64,000 nucleotides of DNA, from NCBI GenBank assembly GCA_019694975.1, contig JAIBAY010000005.1:248001-312000 (forward strand). The letters are read 5' to 3'. This document shows, piece by piece, positions 25,682 through 34,391 of the stretch; the first letter of the stretch is position 1; every line of letters starts with the position of its first letter. The DNA comes from Chitinophagales bacterium. Its GTDB lineage: Bacteria > Bacteroidota > Bacteroidia > Chitinophagales > UBA10324. Below the pieces are notes generated by a model. The model was not told the DNA's origin. It ran no database searches and worked only from the letters and a program-made list of their open reading frames with translations. The translations under genes and the position numbers were made by a program.

Positions 25682-27133
25682 ATGAAAAGATTTTCCTTTC
25701 TAATCGTGCTTGTGACATTGATCGGAATCAATGCCTTCGCACAAACCACGCAACCCGTGCGTACAGCCCAAATCAAAGCCAACCTGGGAAAAGCAAAACC
25801 ATCCATGATGGGTTCTTCTTTACGTACCCAGGATTGTGACACCTTTGCAAACCTTTGCTTTGATGATACGCTTGCCCTCTGGTCCACTGCCGGTGGTTGG
25901 GTAGCAGGTCAGAATGAATATGGCGATATTTCCAAAGCGGATATTTTCTATCTGCCTGGAACAACCATCAAAGGTTGCCTTATTTATTTCGGATTTGCCA
26001 AAGCCGCTAATACGGTTGACAAATTCAACGTTCGTGTTTGGGACAACGACGGAACATTTGCCGATGGTTCACCCGGTGGACCTGGTACAATTCTCGGTAC
26101 CAAGCTGGTTAAGTACAGCGACGTAGTTACTGACGTTACTAACGGCGATCTGACTTATGTACAGTTCAGCCCTGAAATTACCATGCCGGCAGATAGTCTT
26201 TTCTATTGCGGTATTAACTTCGGTTACAAAAAGAATGATACCATTGCAATGGTTACTACTTTAGACAGGACCGGTTCCTGCGCAGGTATTATCACGGCTG
26301 TTGAAGAGTGGGATCCAAATTACTATGGAGGTGGATGGTACACTTACGCTACCTGGGGATTCACAGGTATCAGTAACATCATCCTTCCTATTACCTGCAA
26401 GCCTATCTGTTCTCTTGATATTACACCCGGTACCCCGGAAGTTTGCGCTAAGAAATCGAAAGAAATCACCGCATCCGGCGCTACTACCTACACCTGGGCA
26501 CCTGCTACAGGCCTGAATGTTACAACCGGTGCTGTTGTTTCTGCGAGCCCGACCACGACCACTACCTACACCGTTACCGGTGACGGTGGCGATTGCACAG
26601 CAACAGTAACATTAACTGTTAAAGAAGCTCCTACTTCCAAATTCAGCATTGGCGCATGCTCAGGAGGTTCTGTACCGCTTACATTCACGGGAACTATCGC
26701 TCCTATGGGTGGTACGCCGCTGTACAAATGGTTCAGAAATGGTGTTAAGATTGGTGGTGCAACAAACTCCACTTACAATGCTACCATTTCCGGCCTTTAC
26801 AAGGTTAGGGTAACTATCGATGAAACCAATTGCAAAGACGTTTCTTCTGAAAAGTCTGTTACGATCTCTTGCAAAACTGGTGCAGCTGATATCTTCGCTG
26901 CTGAAGCCTATCCAAACCCATTCAGCAATTCACTGGTGATCAATGTGGCTTCCGGTTCAAATGAAGCTGCTACCGTTCGCCTGGTTGACTTAAGTGGAAG
27001 AACCTTACATGAGTACCTTAACGTAGATGCATCTGCTCCCTTCGAGATCAATGAAACTCTCGCTCCCGGTGTATACTTCGTAAGAGTAAGTCAGGGTACT
27101 AATGAAAAAATGATTAAGGTGGTAAAAGAATAA
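25682..27133 (+). CDS. Secreted protein with T9SS C-terminal sorting domain
   Basis: A 483-aa exported protein. The signal peptide (1-21, INAFAQ) leads into a beta-rich N-terminal region (about 50-240). A PKD/Ig-like segment follows, with the ITASGATTYTWAPATGLNVT pattern typical of Bacteroidota adhesin-like repeats (about 255-330). A second Ig-like segment spans about 335-400. The C-terminal sorting domain starts AEAYPNPFSN (about 408) and ends in GVYFVRVSQGTNEKMIKVVK. It should be secreted by T9SS and attached to the cell surface. Its function is unknown. It has its own promoter and a near-perfect terminator. Confidence 0.9.
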   Translation: MKRFSFLIVLVTLIGINAFAQTTQPVRTAQIKANLGKAKPSMMGSSLRTQDCDTFANLCFDDTLALWSTAGGWVAGQNEYGDISKADIFYLPGTTIKGCLIYFGFAKAANTVDKFNVRVWDNDGTFADGSPGGPGTILGTKLVKYSDVVTDVTNGDLTYVQFSPEITMPADSLFYCGINFGYKKNDTIAMVTTLDRTGSCAGIITAVEEWDPNYYGGGWYTYATWGFTGISNIILPITCKPICSLDITPGTPEVCAKKSKEITASGATTYTWAPATGLNVTTGAVVSASPTTTTTYTVTGDGGDCTATVTLTVKEAPTSKFSIGACSGGSVPLTFTGTIAPMGGTPLYKWFRNGVKIGGATNSTYNATISGLYKVRVTIDETNCKDVSSEKSVTISCKTGAADIFAAEAYPNPFSNSLVINVASGSNEAATVRLVDLSGRTLHEYLNVDASAPFEINETLAPGVYFVRVSQGTNEKMIKVVKE

Positions 27134-27157
27134 TTCTTTTTCAGTCGAAAGGATAAT

Positions 27158-27189
27158 AAAGGGGCTCTTCGGAGCCCCTTTGTTTTTTT
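27158..27189 (+). terminator. Intrinsic terminator of the T9SS cargo gene
   Basis: Ten-bp stem AAAGGGGCTC/GAGCCCCTTT with a TTCG tetraloop, followed by seven T within 27182-27189. A textbook terminator. Confidence 0.95.
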
Positions 27190-27483
27190 AACCATGTTTG
27201 GTTTCAGACGAAGTAAAATCCTGTACAGGACTCATAAATCATCTTCCCAAATTTTCTTCTGCAACATTTCCGGGCTACAAGATTCATTCTTGTTTTCAGC
27301 AATAGTGAACAAACCCATATCACCATTAAATCCATAGAAATCCAGGATCTGATAATTAAGCCAGGAGGACTAAGTAAGATAGCTACGTGCGAACTTAAAG
27401 GCTGCCCGATATGCGGGCAGCGTCATACAATCATTTGCGTCTCTTTTGCATTTAATCTACTTCAGGGAGAAATAACCTTTGAA
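27190..27483. other. Intergenic region downstream of converging T9SS cargo gene and gcvP
   Basis: Part of a 350-bp gap between converging genes. It contains a perfect 8-bp GC-rich hairpin (27401-27408 with 27414-27421) 63 nt beyond the gcvP stop. Without a U-tract this is only a weak terminator candidate. Nothing else is recognised. Confidence 0.4.
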
Positions 27484-30378
27484 TTACTCTTTCCATCCTC
27501 CTTCCTCCATCGCATCAGCATAGGCTTCCACCGGCGGACAGGTGCAAACCAGGTTGCGGTCACCATAGGTATTATTGATCCTGCCTACAGTTGCCCAGAA
27601 TTTAAATTGATGCAAATAAGCAAGCGGATAAGCAGCTTTTGCCCGCGTGTAGGAATGATGCCATTCATCAGCTGTGACATCTTGCATGGTATGCGGAGCA
27701 TTTTTTAAGACATTATCTGCCTTATCTACCTGACCATCCATCACCTCTTGTATTTCCTGCCGGATGGAGAGCAATGCATCACAAAACCGGTCGAGTTCGG
27801 CCTTGTCTTCGCTTTCTGTCGGTTCAATCATCAATGTGCCCGGAACAGGAAAGGAAACGGTGGGTGCATGAAAACCATAATCTATCAGCCGCTTGGCAAT
27901 GTCTTCCACCTCTATCCCGTATTTTTTAAATTCACGCATATCAACAATCATTTCATGTGCACACCGGCCCAGCTTGCCCTCATATAAAATGGAATACTTT
28001 TTTTCGAGCCGTGATTTTATATAGTTGGCATTCAGGATAGCGAACTTTGTAGCGAGTGTACATCCAATGCTTCCCAGCATCCTGATATAACCATAAGAGA
28101 TCAGCAAAATGCTGGCGCTGCCCCAGGGAGCGCCGGAAACAGCTGTTATACCTTTTTCTCCTCCCACCTTCACAACAGGATGAGATGGCAGATAAGGTGC
28201 CAGATGGGCGGCAACACAAATCGGTCCCATACCGGGTCCACCGCCGCCGTGCGGAATGCTGAATGTCTTGTGCAGGTTAATATGATTGACATCGGCACCC
28301 AGTGCAGCAGGGCTTGTAAGGCCTACCTGTGCATTCATATTAGCGCCATCCATATACACTAATCCCCCATTGGCATGTATGATGTCACAAATTTCTTTGA
28401 TGCTTTCTTCAAAAACGCCATGCGTAGAAGGATAAGTGATCAGCAATGCGGCCAGGTTCGCTTTATGTTCGGTTGCTTTTGCCCTTAGATCATCCACTTC
28501 CACATTACCTTCTTCATCACATTTCACCACCACCACCTGCATGCCGGCCATCACTGCGCTGGCAGGATTGGTGCCATGTGCCGAAGAAGGAATCAAGGCT
28601 ACAGTACGGTGATGATCGCCACGGTCATGGTGAAAGGCCATGATGACCATAAGTCCGGCATACTCTCCCTGTGCACCCGAATTCGGCTGTAATGAACATG
28701 CTTTGAATCCTGTGATCCTGCAAAGATCATCTTCCAGTGCCTTGATGATATGGAGGTATCCGGCAACCTGATCCAACGGCACGAAGGGATGCAACTGGGA
28801 AAACTCCGGAAAACTTACCGGAATCATTTCGCTTGCGGCATTCAATTTCATGGTGCACGAGCCAAGTGAGATCATTGAGGTATTCAGTGACAGATCTTTG
28901 TTTTCCAGCATTTTCATGTAACGCATCAGCTGGCTTTCAGAATGATGGTTATGAAAAACGGGATGCTGCAGAAATGGCGATGTCCTGCGGATTGTCGGAT
29001 CTATGCCTGTTGCAACCTTAGCTGGCACTGATAAATCGCCGGTGAATCCGGCAGCCCGGGCAAATATTCCGGCTATATCCTCTACATCTTTTGACCGGAC
29101 AGTTTCATCAAGTGCAATTCCAATTTCACCCGATTCAAAATAACGAAAGTTAATGCCTGAATCGAGTGCCAGTTGTTTGATTTTTTCTGCTGGGATCCTG
29201 CCCGTACTGATTTTGAGCGTATCAAAATAGCATACGTTTAACTGTTTAAATCCTGCAGCTTCAATTTTGGCATGCAAGGCGGCAGCATATTCATTAACGC
29301 GTGCGGCAATCTCCTTTAGTCCATCAGGACCATGATAAATTGCATACATCGCCGCCATATTGGCCAGCAATGCCTGCGCAGTGCAAATATTGGAGGTAGC
29401 CTTTTCCCGCTTAATATGCTGCTCTCTTGTTTGCAGGGCCATTCTGAACGCCTGCTTTCCGTGTGCATCAATAGATACACCAATAATTCGCCCCGGCATC
29501 TGTCGCTTATATTCGTCTTTGGCAGCAAAATAAGCCGCATGCGGGCCGCCAAAACCCATTGGCACACCAAAGCGCTGTGCAGAACCTACCGCCACATCGG
29601 CCCCGGCTTCTCCGGGCGATTTTAAAAGTGTAAGCGCCAATAAATCGGCGGCCATCACTACCCTTGCACCGGCCTGATGCGCCTGCTGAATGAATTCGCT
29701 ATAATCAACCACGAGGCCATCACCATCCGGATATTGAACTATGGCACCAAAAATATCATCTCCCCATGCCACTGACTGATGATTACCAATACGCAGTTGA
29801 ATGCCAAGCGGAGCAGCCCGTGTCTTCAAAACATCTATGGTTTGCGGAAACAGCTTTTCGGAAACGAAAAACACTGCCTTATGCTCATCCTTCCGTTCAC
29901 GGGCATGGTATAGCATAATCATTGCTTCTGCGGCAGCTGTACTCTCATCCAGTAATGAGGCATTGGCTACTTCCATACCGGTCAGGTCAATGACCATGGT
30001 TTGAAAATTCAGCAATGATTCCAGGCGGCCCTGCGCAATCTCCGCCTGGTATGGGGTATACTGTGTATACCAACCCGGATTCTCAAACAGGTTGCGCAAA
30101 ATGACAGGCGGCGTGAACGTGTTGTAATAACCCATTCCGATATAGGTTCTGAACAGTTTGTTCTTCTCCGCAATCTCCCTGATTGATGCAAGGTAATCCT
30201 GTTCCGAAACAGCATCCCCAACATTTAATGGTTCGCTGCTTTTAATCTTTTCAGGTACTGATTCAGCAATCAGCTGATCCAGTGTAGATGCGCCGGTTAC
30301 ATGCAGCATCTCGCTGATATCATTGTTGTTTACTCCGATGTGACGTGAAACAAATCCTTTGGGAATAATTGGAATCAT
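27484..30378 (-). CDS. gcvP: Glycine dehydrogenase (aminomethyl-transferring), P-protein
   Basis: A full-length (964 aa) single-chain P-protein of the glycine cleavage system. It decarboxylates glycine with PLP and loads the H-protein lipoyl group. The fused halves are visible: the N-terminal half with YIGMGYYNTFTPPVILRN, and the C-terminal half with the PLP-lysine region NLHKTFSIPHGGGGPGMGPI. The C-terminus holds GRINNTYGDRNLVCTCPP. gcvT and gcvH are not adjacent. A consensus TAACTTTG lies 24 nt upstream of the ATG. Confidence 0.98.
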   Translation of the reverse strand: MIPIIPKGFVSRHIGVNNNDISEMLHVTGASTLDQLIAESVPEKIKSSEPLNVGDAVSEQDYLASIREIAEKNKLFRTYIGMGYYNTFTPPVILRNLFENPGWYTQYTPYQAEIAQGRLESLLNFQTMVIDLTGMEVANASLLDESTAAAEAMIMLYHARERKDEHKAVFFVSEKLFPQTIDVLKTRAAPLGIQLRIGNHQSVAWGDDIFGAIVQYPDGDGLVVDYSEFIQQAHQAGARVVMAADLLALTLLKSPGEAGADVAVGSAQRFGVPMGFGGPHAAYFAAKDEYKRQMPGRIIGVSIDAHGKQAFRMALQTREQHIKREKATSNICTAQALLANMAAMYAIYHGPDGLKEIAARVNEYAAALHAKIEAAGFKQLNVCYFDTLKISTGRIPAEKIKQLALDSGINFRYFESGEIGIALDETVRSKDVEDIAGIFARAAGFTGDLSVPAKVATGIDPTIRRTSPFLQHPVFHNHHSESQLMRYMKMLENKDLSLNTSMISLGSCTMKLNAASEMIPVSFPEFSQLHPFVPLDQVAGYLHIIKALEDDLCRITGFKACSLQPNSGAQGEYAGLMVIMAFHHDRGDHHRTVALIPSSAHGTNPASAVMAGMQVVVVKCDEEGNVEVDDLRAKATEHKANLAALLITYPSTHGVFEESIKEICDIIHANGGLVYMDGANMNAQVGLTSPAALGADVNHINLHKTFSIPHGGGGPGMGPICVAAHLAPYLPSHPVVKVGGEKGITAVSGAPWGSASILLISYGYIRMLGSIGCTLATKFAILNANYIKSRLEKKYSILYEGKLGRCAHEMIVDMREFKKYGIEVEDIAKRLIDYGFHAPTVSFPVPGTLMIEPTESEDKAELDRFCDALLSIRQEIQEVMDGQVDKADNVLKNAPHTMQDVTADEWHHSYTRAKAAYPLAYLHQFKFWATVGRINNTYGDRNLVCTCPPVEAYADAMEEGGWKE

Positions 30379-30402
30379 ATAGCGCTCTTACAGTTTGGCT
30401 GG

Positions 30403-30410
30403 CAAAGTTA
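30403..30410 (-). promoter_or_regulatory. -7 promoter element TAACTTTG of gcvP
   Basis: Exact TAnnTTTG on the minus strand, 24 nt before the gcvP ATG. No glycine-riboswitch-like structure is apparent in the short leader. Confidence 0.6.
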
Positions 30411-30570
30411 AAAGATAAGCTCTTAAAATCTCATGTTGTTATTCAACTTGCATCTTGCTGTGCATAACCCTGATAATTCAGCCGAGAATGGCTGCATAAT
30501 GCTGCATACTGATCATTGATCTTTGAAATTAGACGATTAATAATTAACTTTTCTCCCAAATCTACCTTTT

Positions 30571-31110
30571 ATGCTTCCTGATTATTTCGCAATTCTCGGT
30601 ATTCCGAAGGATGCCAGTGAGATGGAAATCAAACGTGCATACCGCAAAAAAGCAAAAGAATACCATCCTTCCACCAACCGTTCCCCTGATGCACTTGATA
30701 ATTTTATCCTGGTGAATGAGGCATACGAAATTCTGATTCATAAAAACACACACGAGATCTACCTGGAAGATTACAATACTACCAAGGATCCGCTGCAATT
30801 TGAGGTTTATTACTATTGGATCAATGCAGCACGAACAAGGGCTGCTCAACATGCAACTTTGTCGGAGAAAGAATTCCTGAACAGTAAATTTTACCGGAAT
30901 ACCTACCTGTATTCTTATCCGACCTTAATTGTTTTTATGATAGTTGGTGCGATTTTGCTGGTAACACCCTTTGTTACAGTTGTGCTGGCGCAACAGTCAA
31001 TGGGCATCTACCTCATCCTCGGAGTGATTTTTATTGCATGGCCGGTTGGGCTTTACTTTTTTGTGCAATCTGCAATAGGTTTCCAATCCATGAAGAAATA
31101 CATGCATTAG
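30571..31110 (+). CDS. Membrane-anchored J-domain-like protein with degenerate HPD motif
   Basis: A 179-aa protein. Residues 3-65 follow the J-domain pattern closely (DYFAILGIPKDASEMEIKRA, then ILVNEAYEILIHK). The loop motif, however, reads HPS (H32-P33-S34) instead of HPD; the codon is TCC. The Asp of HPD is needed by known J-proteins to stimulate Hsp70 ATPase. This copy is therefore probably not a conventional co-chaperone, or it acts differently. Two TM helices lie near 112-135 and 142-165. TACCTTTT directly before the ATG is a one-mismatch -7 element. No dnaK is adjacent. Confidence 0.85.
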   Translation: MLPDYFAILGIPKDASEMEIKRAYRKKAKEYHPSTNRSPDALDNFILVNEAYEILIHKNTHEIYLEDYNTTKDPLQFEVYYYWINAARTRAAQHATLSEKEFLNSKFYRNTYLYSYPTLIVFMIVGAILLVTPFVTVVLAQQSMGIYLILGVIFIAWPVGLYFFVQSAIGFQSMKKYMH

Positions 31111-31249
31111 GTATCCGGCAAATCCCTATCCCTTAATTTGTATTTGTAATACGGTCATCTCTTTGTCTATTCCGGAATTTACACGCGGCTTATTGTCTTC
31201 TCATCAGATCGGTACCACCCGGAATTTCTGAAATTTCATTGAAATGGCG

Positions 31250-31257
31250 TAGGTTTG
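31250..31257 (+). promoter_or_regulatory. -7 promoter element TAGGTTTG
   Basis: Exact TAnnTTTG, 8 nt before the ATG at 31266 and downstream of the earlier in-frame ATG at 31239. It therefore supports the later start. Confidence 0.5.
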
Positions 31258-31265
31258 AATCCTCC

Positions 31266-31895
31266 ATGATAAAATTCAATTCGCTTCTCACTGTTTTGAT
31301 TGTTTTGCTTGCATGTAATCTGTCAATGGCGCAAAGCCCGCGGCTGATTCAGTACAGCGGTGTCGTTCTCTCAACGGATTCATCCACCACACCGGTGCCT
31401 TTTGCCAGTGTTTATAACAAAAGCATAAAATTGGGTGCGATCGCCAATTTTCAGGGGTTTTTCACTTTTGCAGCACGTGTTGGCGACACGATTGAAATCA
31501 CATCAGTGGGCTATCAGAAGGGATTGGTGGTGGTGCCGGATATTCCCGACAAGGAAAGCTATACGGCGCTCATCTTTCTGCAGCCTGATATTAAAATGCT
31601 GCCCGAAGCAAGGGTCTATCCGTGGTTTTCAAAGGATCAGTTCAGAGATGCTTTTGTTCACCTCAATATTCCGGATGACGATCTTGAACGTGCACGAAAA
31701 AACCTGGATGCGAATAAACTGCGTGAATTGGGCGAAACGCTCAAAGATGGAACGCTCAATGCCACAAAATCTTTACAAAACTATTCCTACACTTATTATT
31801 ATGCCGGCCAGTATCAGCCACAGGCAATCCTCAGTCCAAGTGCCTGGATGCAGTTCTTCAATGCACTGCAGAACGGAGCGTTTAAGAAAAAGTAA
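31266..31895 (+). CDS. Exported protein with carboxypeptidase-regulatory-like domain
   Basis: A 209-aa protein. The signal peptide (1-23, LSMAQS) is followed by a beta-sandwich of the CarboxypepD_reg type (about 28-110) with the typical VPFASVYNKSIKLGAIANFQ and VGDTIEITSVGYQK. A charged helical tail follows (about 125-209). In Bacteroidota this domain often begins TonB-dependent receptors or stands alone in envelope proteins, as here. The frame is open from 31239. The signal peptide and the -7 element at 31250-31257 fix the start at 31266. The partner and function are unknown. Confidence 0.82.
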   Translation: MIKFNSLLTVLIVLLACNLSMAQSPRLIQYSGVVLSTDSSTTPVPFASVYNKSIKLGAIANFQGFFTFAARVGDTIEITSVGYQKGLVVVPDIPDKESYTALIFLQPDIKMLPEARVYPWFSKDQFRDAFVHLNIPDDDLERARKNLDANKLRELGETLKDGTLNATKSLQNYSYTYYYAGQYQPQAILSPSAWMQFFNALQNGAFKKK

Positions 31896-31903
31896 ATGCT
31901 AAC

Positions 31904-31927
31904 CCGGCCGGGCTATTTTTTCTGTGG
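31904..31927 (+). terminator. Weak terminator candidate after the 31266-31895 gene
   Basis: A short GC-rich inverted repeat (CCC-GGCC-GGG at about 31913-31922) is followed by ATTTTTT. It overlaps the last codons of convergent def, and the stem is only three perfect pairs. Confidence 0.3.
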
Positions 31928-32500
31928 AAATTTCATTTTATAATCCACCTCCACGAGTCCTTTGGAAATATTTTCCATTTTCTTCTTCAGCAACCTTTTT
32001 TTCAGTGGTGTTAAATGATCGGTGAATAAAATGCCATCGATATGATCATACTCATGCTGAATTACCCTGCCCGCCAATCCTTTGAAAACAGAACGGTGAC
32101 TGATGAAGTTTTCATCCTGGTATTCCAGCAAAATCTCATCAGTTCGCTCAATATCCTCTCTTATCCTGGGAATACTCAGACAACCTTCATTATATCTCCA
32201 TTCTTCGCCTTTCCTTTCAATGGCTTTTGCATTGATAAACACCTGCCTTAATCCGCTTTCACCTTTAAAATCATGATCCGGATCTTCTTTATCAAGATTT
32301 TGCAGTACAGGAATTGTATCAACAATGAATAGCCGGATGCTATGACCAACCTGCGGTGCGGCGAGTCCGATTCCGCTTGCAGCATACATTGTTTCAAACA
32401 TATTAGCAATAAGATCAGCCAGCCGGGGATAGCTGTTATCTATTGCCAATGCCCTTTTCCGCAGGATAGGGTCACCATATGCTATGATAGGCAGAATCAT
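31913..32500 (-). CDS. def: Peptide deformylase
   Basis: A 195-aa metalloenzyme that removes the formyl group from nascent N-formyl-Met. All three motifs are present: GIGLAAPQVG (43-52), EGCLSIP with metal ligand C107, and QHEYDH with ligands H149 and H153 and catalytic E150. It is the last gene of a four-gene operon; its ATG overlaps the ruvX stop by 4 bp. A stretch with several acidic residues around 68-80 (LDKEDPDHDFKGE) is longer than in E. coli, as in many Bacteroidota deformylases. Confidence 0.97.
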   Translation of the reverse strand: MILPIIAYGDPILRKRALAIDNSYPRLADLIANMFETMYAASGIGLAAPQVGHSIRLFIVDTIPVLQNLDKEDPDHDFKGESGLRQVFINAKAIERKGEEWRYNEGCLSIPRIREDIERTDEILLEYQDENFISHRSVFKGLAGRVIQHEYDHIDGILFTDHLTPLKKRLLKKKMENISKGLVEVDYKMKFPQKK

Positions 32501-32913
32501 TTTTGAACCGACGATAAGTATGATTGTAAAATTATGACAGCGCTCACTTTATCCACCATTGCTTTATCCCGGCGTGCTTTTTTGTTTTTGCCCGCTGCCA
32601 GGATTGCCTGCTGAGCCAGCACTGAGGTAAATCTTTCATCAACTCTCTTCACAGCGATTGCCGGGTATTTTTCCTTAAACAATGTAATAAACCGGTTGAT
32701 TTCAGCACTGATTTCTGACGGCGTATTATCCAGGTTTTTAGGTTCGCCAATCACCAAACATTCCACTTTTTCCTGCATGAAATAATCACGCAGAAAACCG
32801 AATAGCTGTTTTGTTTCAACAGTACTGAGTCCGGTTGCAATTATCTGCAACGGATCGGTTACAGCAACGCCCGTTCGTTTTACTCCATAATCCAAAGCAA
32901 GTATTCGTGCCAA
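32497..32913 (-). CDS. ruvX: Putative Holliday junction resolvase / pre-16S rRNA nuclease RuvX (YqgF)
   Basis: A 138-aa RNase H-fold nuclease. It shows LALDYGVKRTGVAVTDP (5-21, first catalytic Asp), VIGEPKNLD, VDERFTS (about 91-97) and the C-terminal DKVSAVIILQSYL. YqgF proteins are implicated in 16S rRNA 5'-end maturation and were earlier named Holliday junction resolvases. It starts 9 nt after the prenyltransferase stop and overlaps def by 4 bp. Confidence 0.94.
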   Translation of the reverse strand: MARILALDYGVKRTGVAVTDPLQIIATGLSTVETKQLFGFLRDYFMQEKVECLVIGEPKNLDNTPSEISAEINRFITLFKEKYPAIAVKRVDERFTSVLAQQAILAAGKNKKARRDKAMVDKVSAVIILQSYLSSVQK

Positions 32914-32922
32914 GTGCGCCGC

Positions 32923-33768
32923 TTAATAAATATCAATCAAAACAAAGATGGCAAAAATAACACTGGCTATTCCATTGGTGGTAAAGAAAGCGACATTAAC
33001 CCTTGCAAGATCGTCAGCCTTAACGATAGTATGCTGATATATCAGCAGTATGGTGAATATGATGCATCCTGTCCAATACCAGCTTCCAAAATGACCGAGT
33101 ATTCCAATCAATATCAGGCATGCAAAACATAAAATATGAATGGCTGAAGAAACCAACAGGGCCTTCTCTTTACCAATCCACACCGGAACCGAATGAAGTG
33201 CATGTTCTTTATCAAATGAAACATCCTGCAAGGCATAAATGATGTCAAATCCACTCACCCAGCAAAGTACAGCCATGCCCAGTAAAACGGGCAGTAAGCC
33301 AAAGGAACCAGCCACGGCAAGGTATGCCCCGACAGGTGCGAGTGCTAACCCAAGTCCCAGTACAAAATGCGAAAGATGCGTAAATCTCTTCGTGTAACTG
33401 TATCCAAGTATTACCAGTAACGCCACCGGCGACAGCATAAAGCAAAGCCAATTGATGAAATAGGTACAACCCATAAATGCCAGCATACATGCTGCCGTAA
33501 ACAATGATGCTTTATATTTTGAAATGACCCCTGCGGGAATTTCACGGTTCGCAGTTCGCGGATTCCTGCTGTCGAATTTTTCATCTATCACCCTGTTAAA
33601 CGCCATTGCTGCACTCCTGGCAAATACCATACAGCTCAGCACCAGCATTAATTTTTGCCAGCTGAAGGAAAATCCTTCCTGCCATACGGCAAGAAAAAAA
33701 CCAATCATGGCAAATGGGAGCGCAAATATGGTATGGCTGAATTTTATCAGCGACAGATAGTTCTTCAT
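32923..33768 (-). CDS. mqnP: UbiA-family prenyltransferase, probably MqnP
   Basis: A 281-aa polytopic prenyltransferase with about eight TM helices. The first aspartate-rich motif is N58-x3-D62-x3-D66 (FNRVIDEKFDSRNPRT). The second is ALQDVSFDKEHALHSVPV. The sequence type is that of UbiA-like proteins found in organisms with the futalosine pathway, where MqnP prenylates 1,4-dihydroxy-6-naphthoate. Together with mqnD at 15545 this makes MqnP the best guess; a ubiquinone role is unlikely in Bacteroidota. The start overlaps the DUF1573 gene stop by 4 bp (ATGA). Confidence 0.83.
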   Translation of the reverse strand: MKNYLSLIKFSHTIFALPFAMIGFFLAVWQEGFSFSWQKLMLVLSCMVFARSAAMAFNRVIDEKFDSRNPRTANREIPAGVISKYKASLFTAACMLAFMGCTYFINWLCFMLSPVALLVILGYSYTKRFTHLSHFVLGLGLALAPVGAYLAVAGSFGLLPVLLGMAVLCWVSGFDIIYALQDVSFDKEHALHSVPVWIGKEKALLVSSAIHILCFACLILIGILGHFGSWYWTGCIIFTILLIYQHTIVKADDLARVNVAFFTTNGIASVIFAIFVLIDIY

Positions 33769-34298
33769 TGTTTCTTTATCACATTGGCATTGATGGTAAG
33801 TACCGTCTGCCGGGGTTCCGTATTTGCCGTCACCGCAATACTTTTATTCTGTAATCCTTCTTTGCCAGCACTGTTAAACTGTACTTCAATCGTTGATTCA
33901 CCGCCAGGAGGTACTGGTTCTTTTGGATAGGAAGGAATGGTACAACCGCAGGATCCATGTGCATTCGTTATCACCAGCGGATTTGCTCCTGTATTCCTGA
34001 ATTTAAAGGAATAATGCACCACATCTCCTTTCATCATATCACCGAAGTCGTGCTGCATCTCGTCAAATTTTATCGTGGTAAGCGGCTGATCACCCAACGG
34101 AGGTATTACGGATGTGGATGATTCCTGCGGAGGCACCGATGTGGCAGGTGTATTTATCTCAGTTCCGGCATTAGGGTAATTAAGGGCAGCCAACCGGTCG
34201 TTCCGTTGCTGAACAAGATTCAGAATATCAATCACTGTTATAATAAAAACACAGATCGTGATAACTGCCAGCGAAAAAGTTTTGATGTTTTCATTCAT
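33765..34298 (-). CDS. DUF1573 domain envelope protein
   Basis: A 177-aa protein. One N-terminal TM helix or uncleaved signal spans about 6-28, followed by a Pro/Thr/Ser-rich linker (about 45-70). A C-terminal Ig-like DUF1573 domain (about 72-175) carries the hallmark NAHGSCGCTIPSYPKEPVPP. The function is unknown; the domain resembles ASH/MSP Ig folds. It is the first gene of the operon with mqnP, ruvX and def. The frame is open to 34370, but the -7 element TATTTTTG at 34321-34328 lies between, so M at 34298 is the start. Confidence 0.88.
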   Translation of the reverse strand: MNENIKTFSLAVITICVFIITVIDILNLVQQRNDRLAALNYPNAGTEINTPATSVPPQESSTSVIPPLGDQPLTTIKFDEMQHDFGDMMKGDVVHYSFKFRNTGANPLVITNAHGSCGCTIPSYPKEPVPPGGESTIEVQFNSAGKEGLQNKSIAVTANTEPRQTVLTINANVIKKQ

Positions 34299-34320
34299 AA
34301 GAAAAGCGATTTCCCGGGTG

Positions 34321-34328
34321 CAAAAATA
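34321..34328 (-). promoter_or_regulatory. -7 promoter element TATTTTTG of the DUF1573-mqnP-ruvX-def operon
   Basis: Exact TAnnTTTG on the minus strand, 22 nt before the chosen ATG at 34298 and inside the longer open frame. It decides the start. Confidence 0.6.
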
Positions 34329-34391
34329 AGATGTTTTCGTTCGTGAACTTAATGGGTTAGGATTGAACAAATGCTAACTCAGCATGCAGGA

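Noticed and set aside
27401..27421. Perfect GC-rich hairpin as terminator of gcvP
   Set aside because: No U-tract follows on the minus strand and it is 63 nt from the stop; kept only as a weak possibility.
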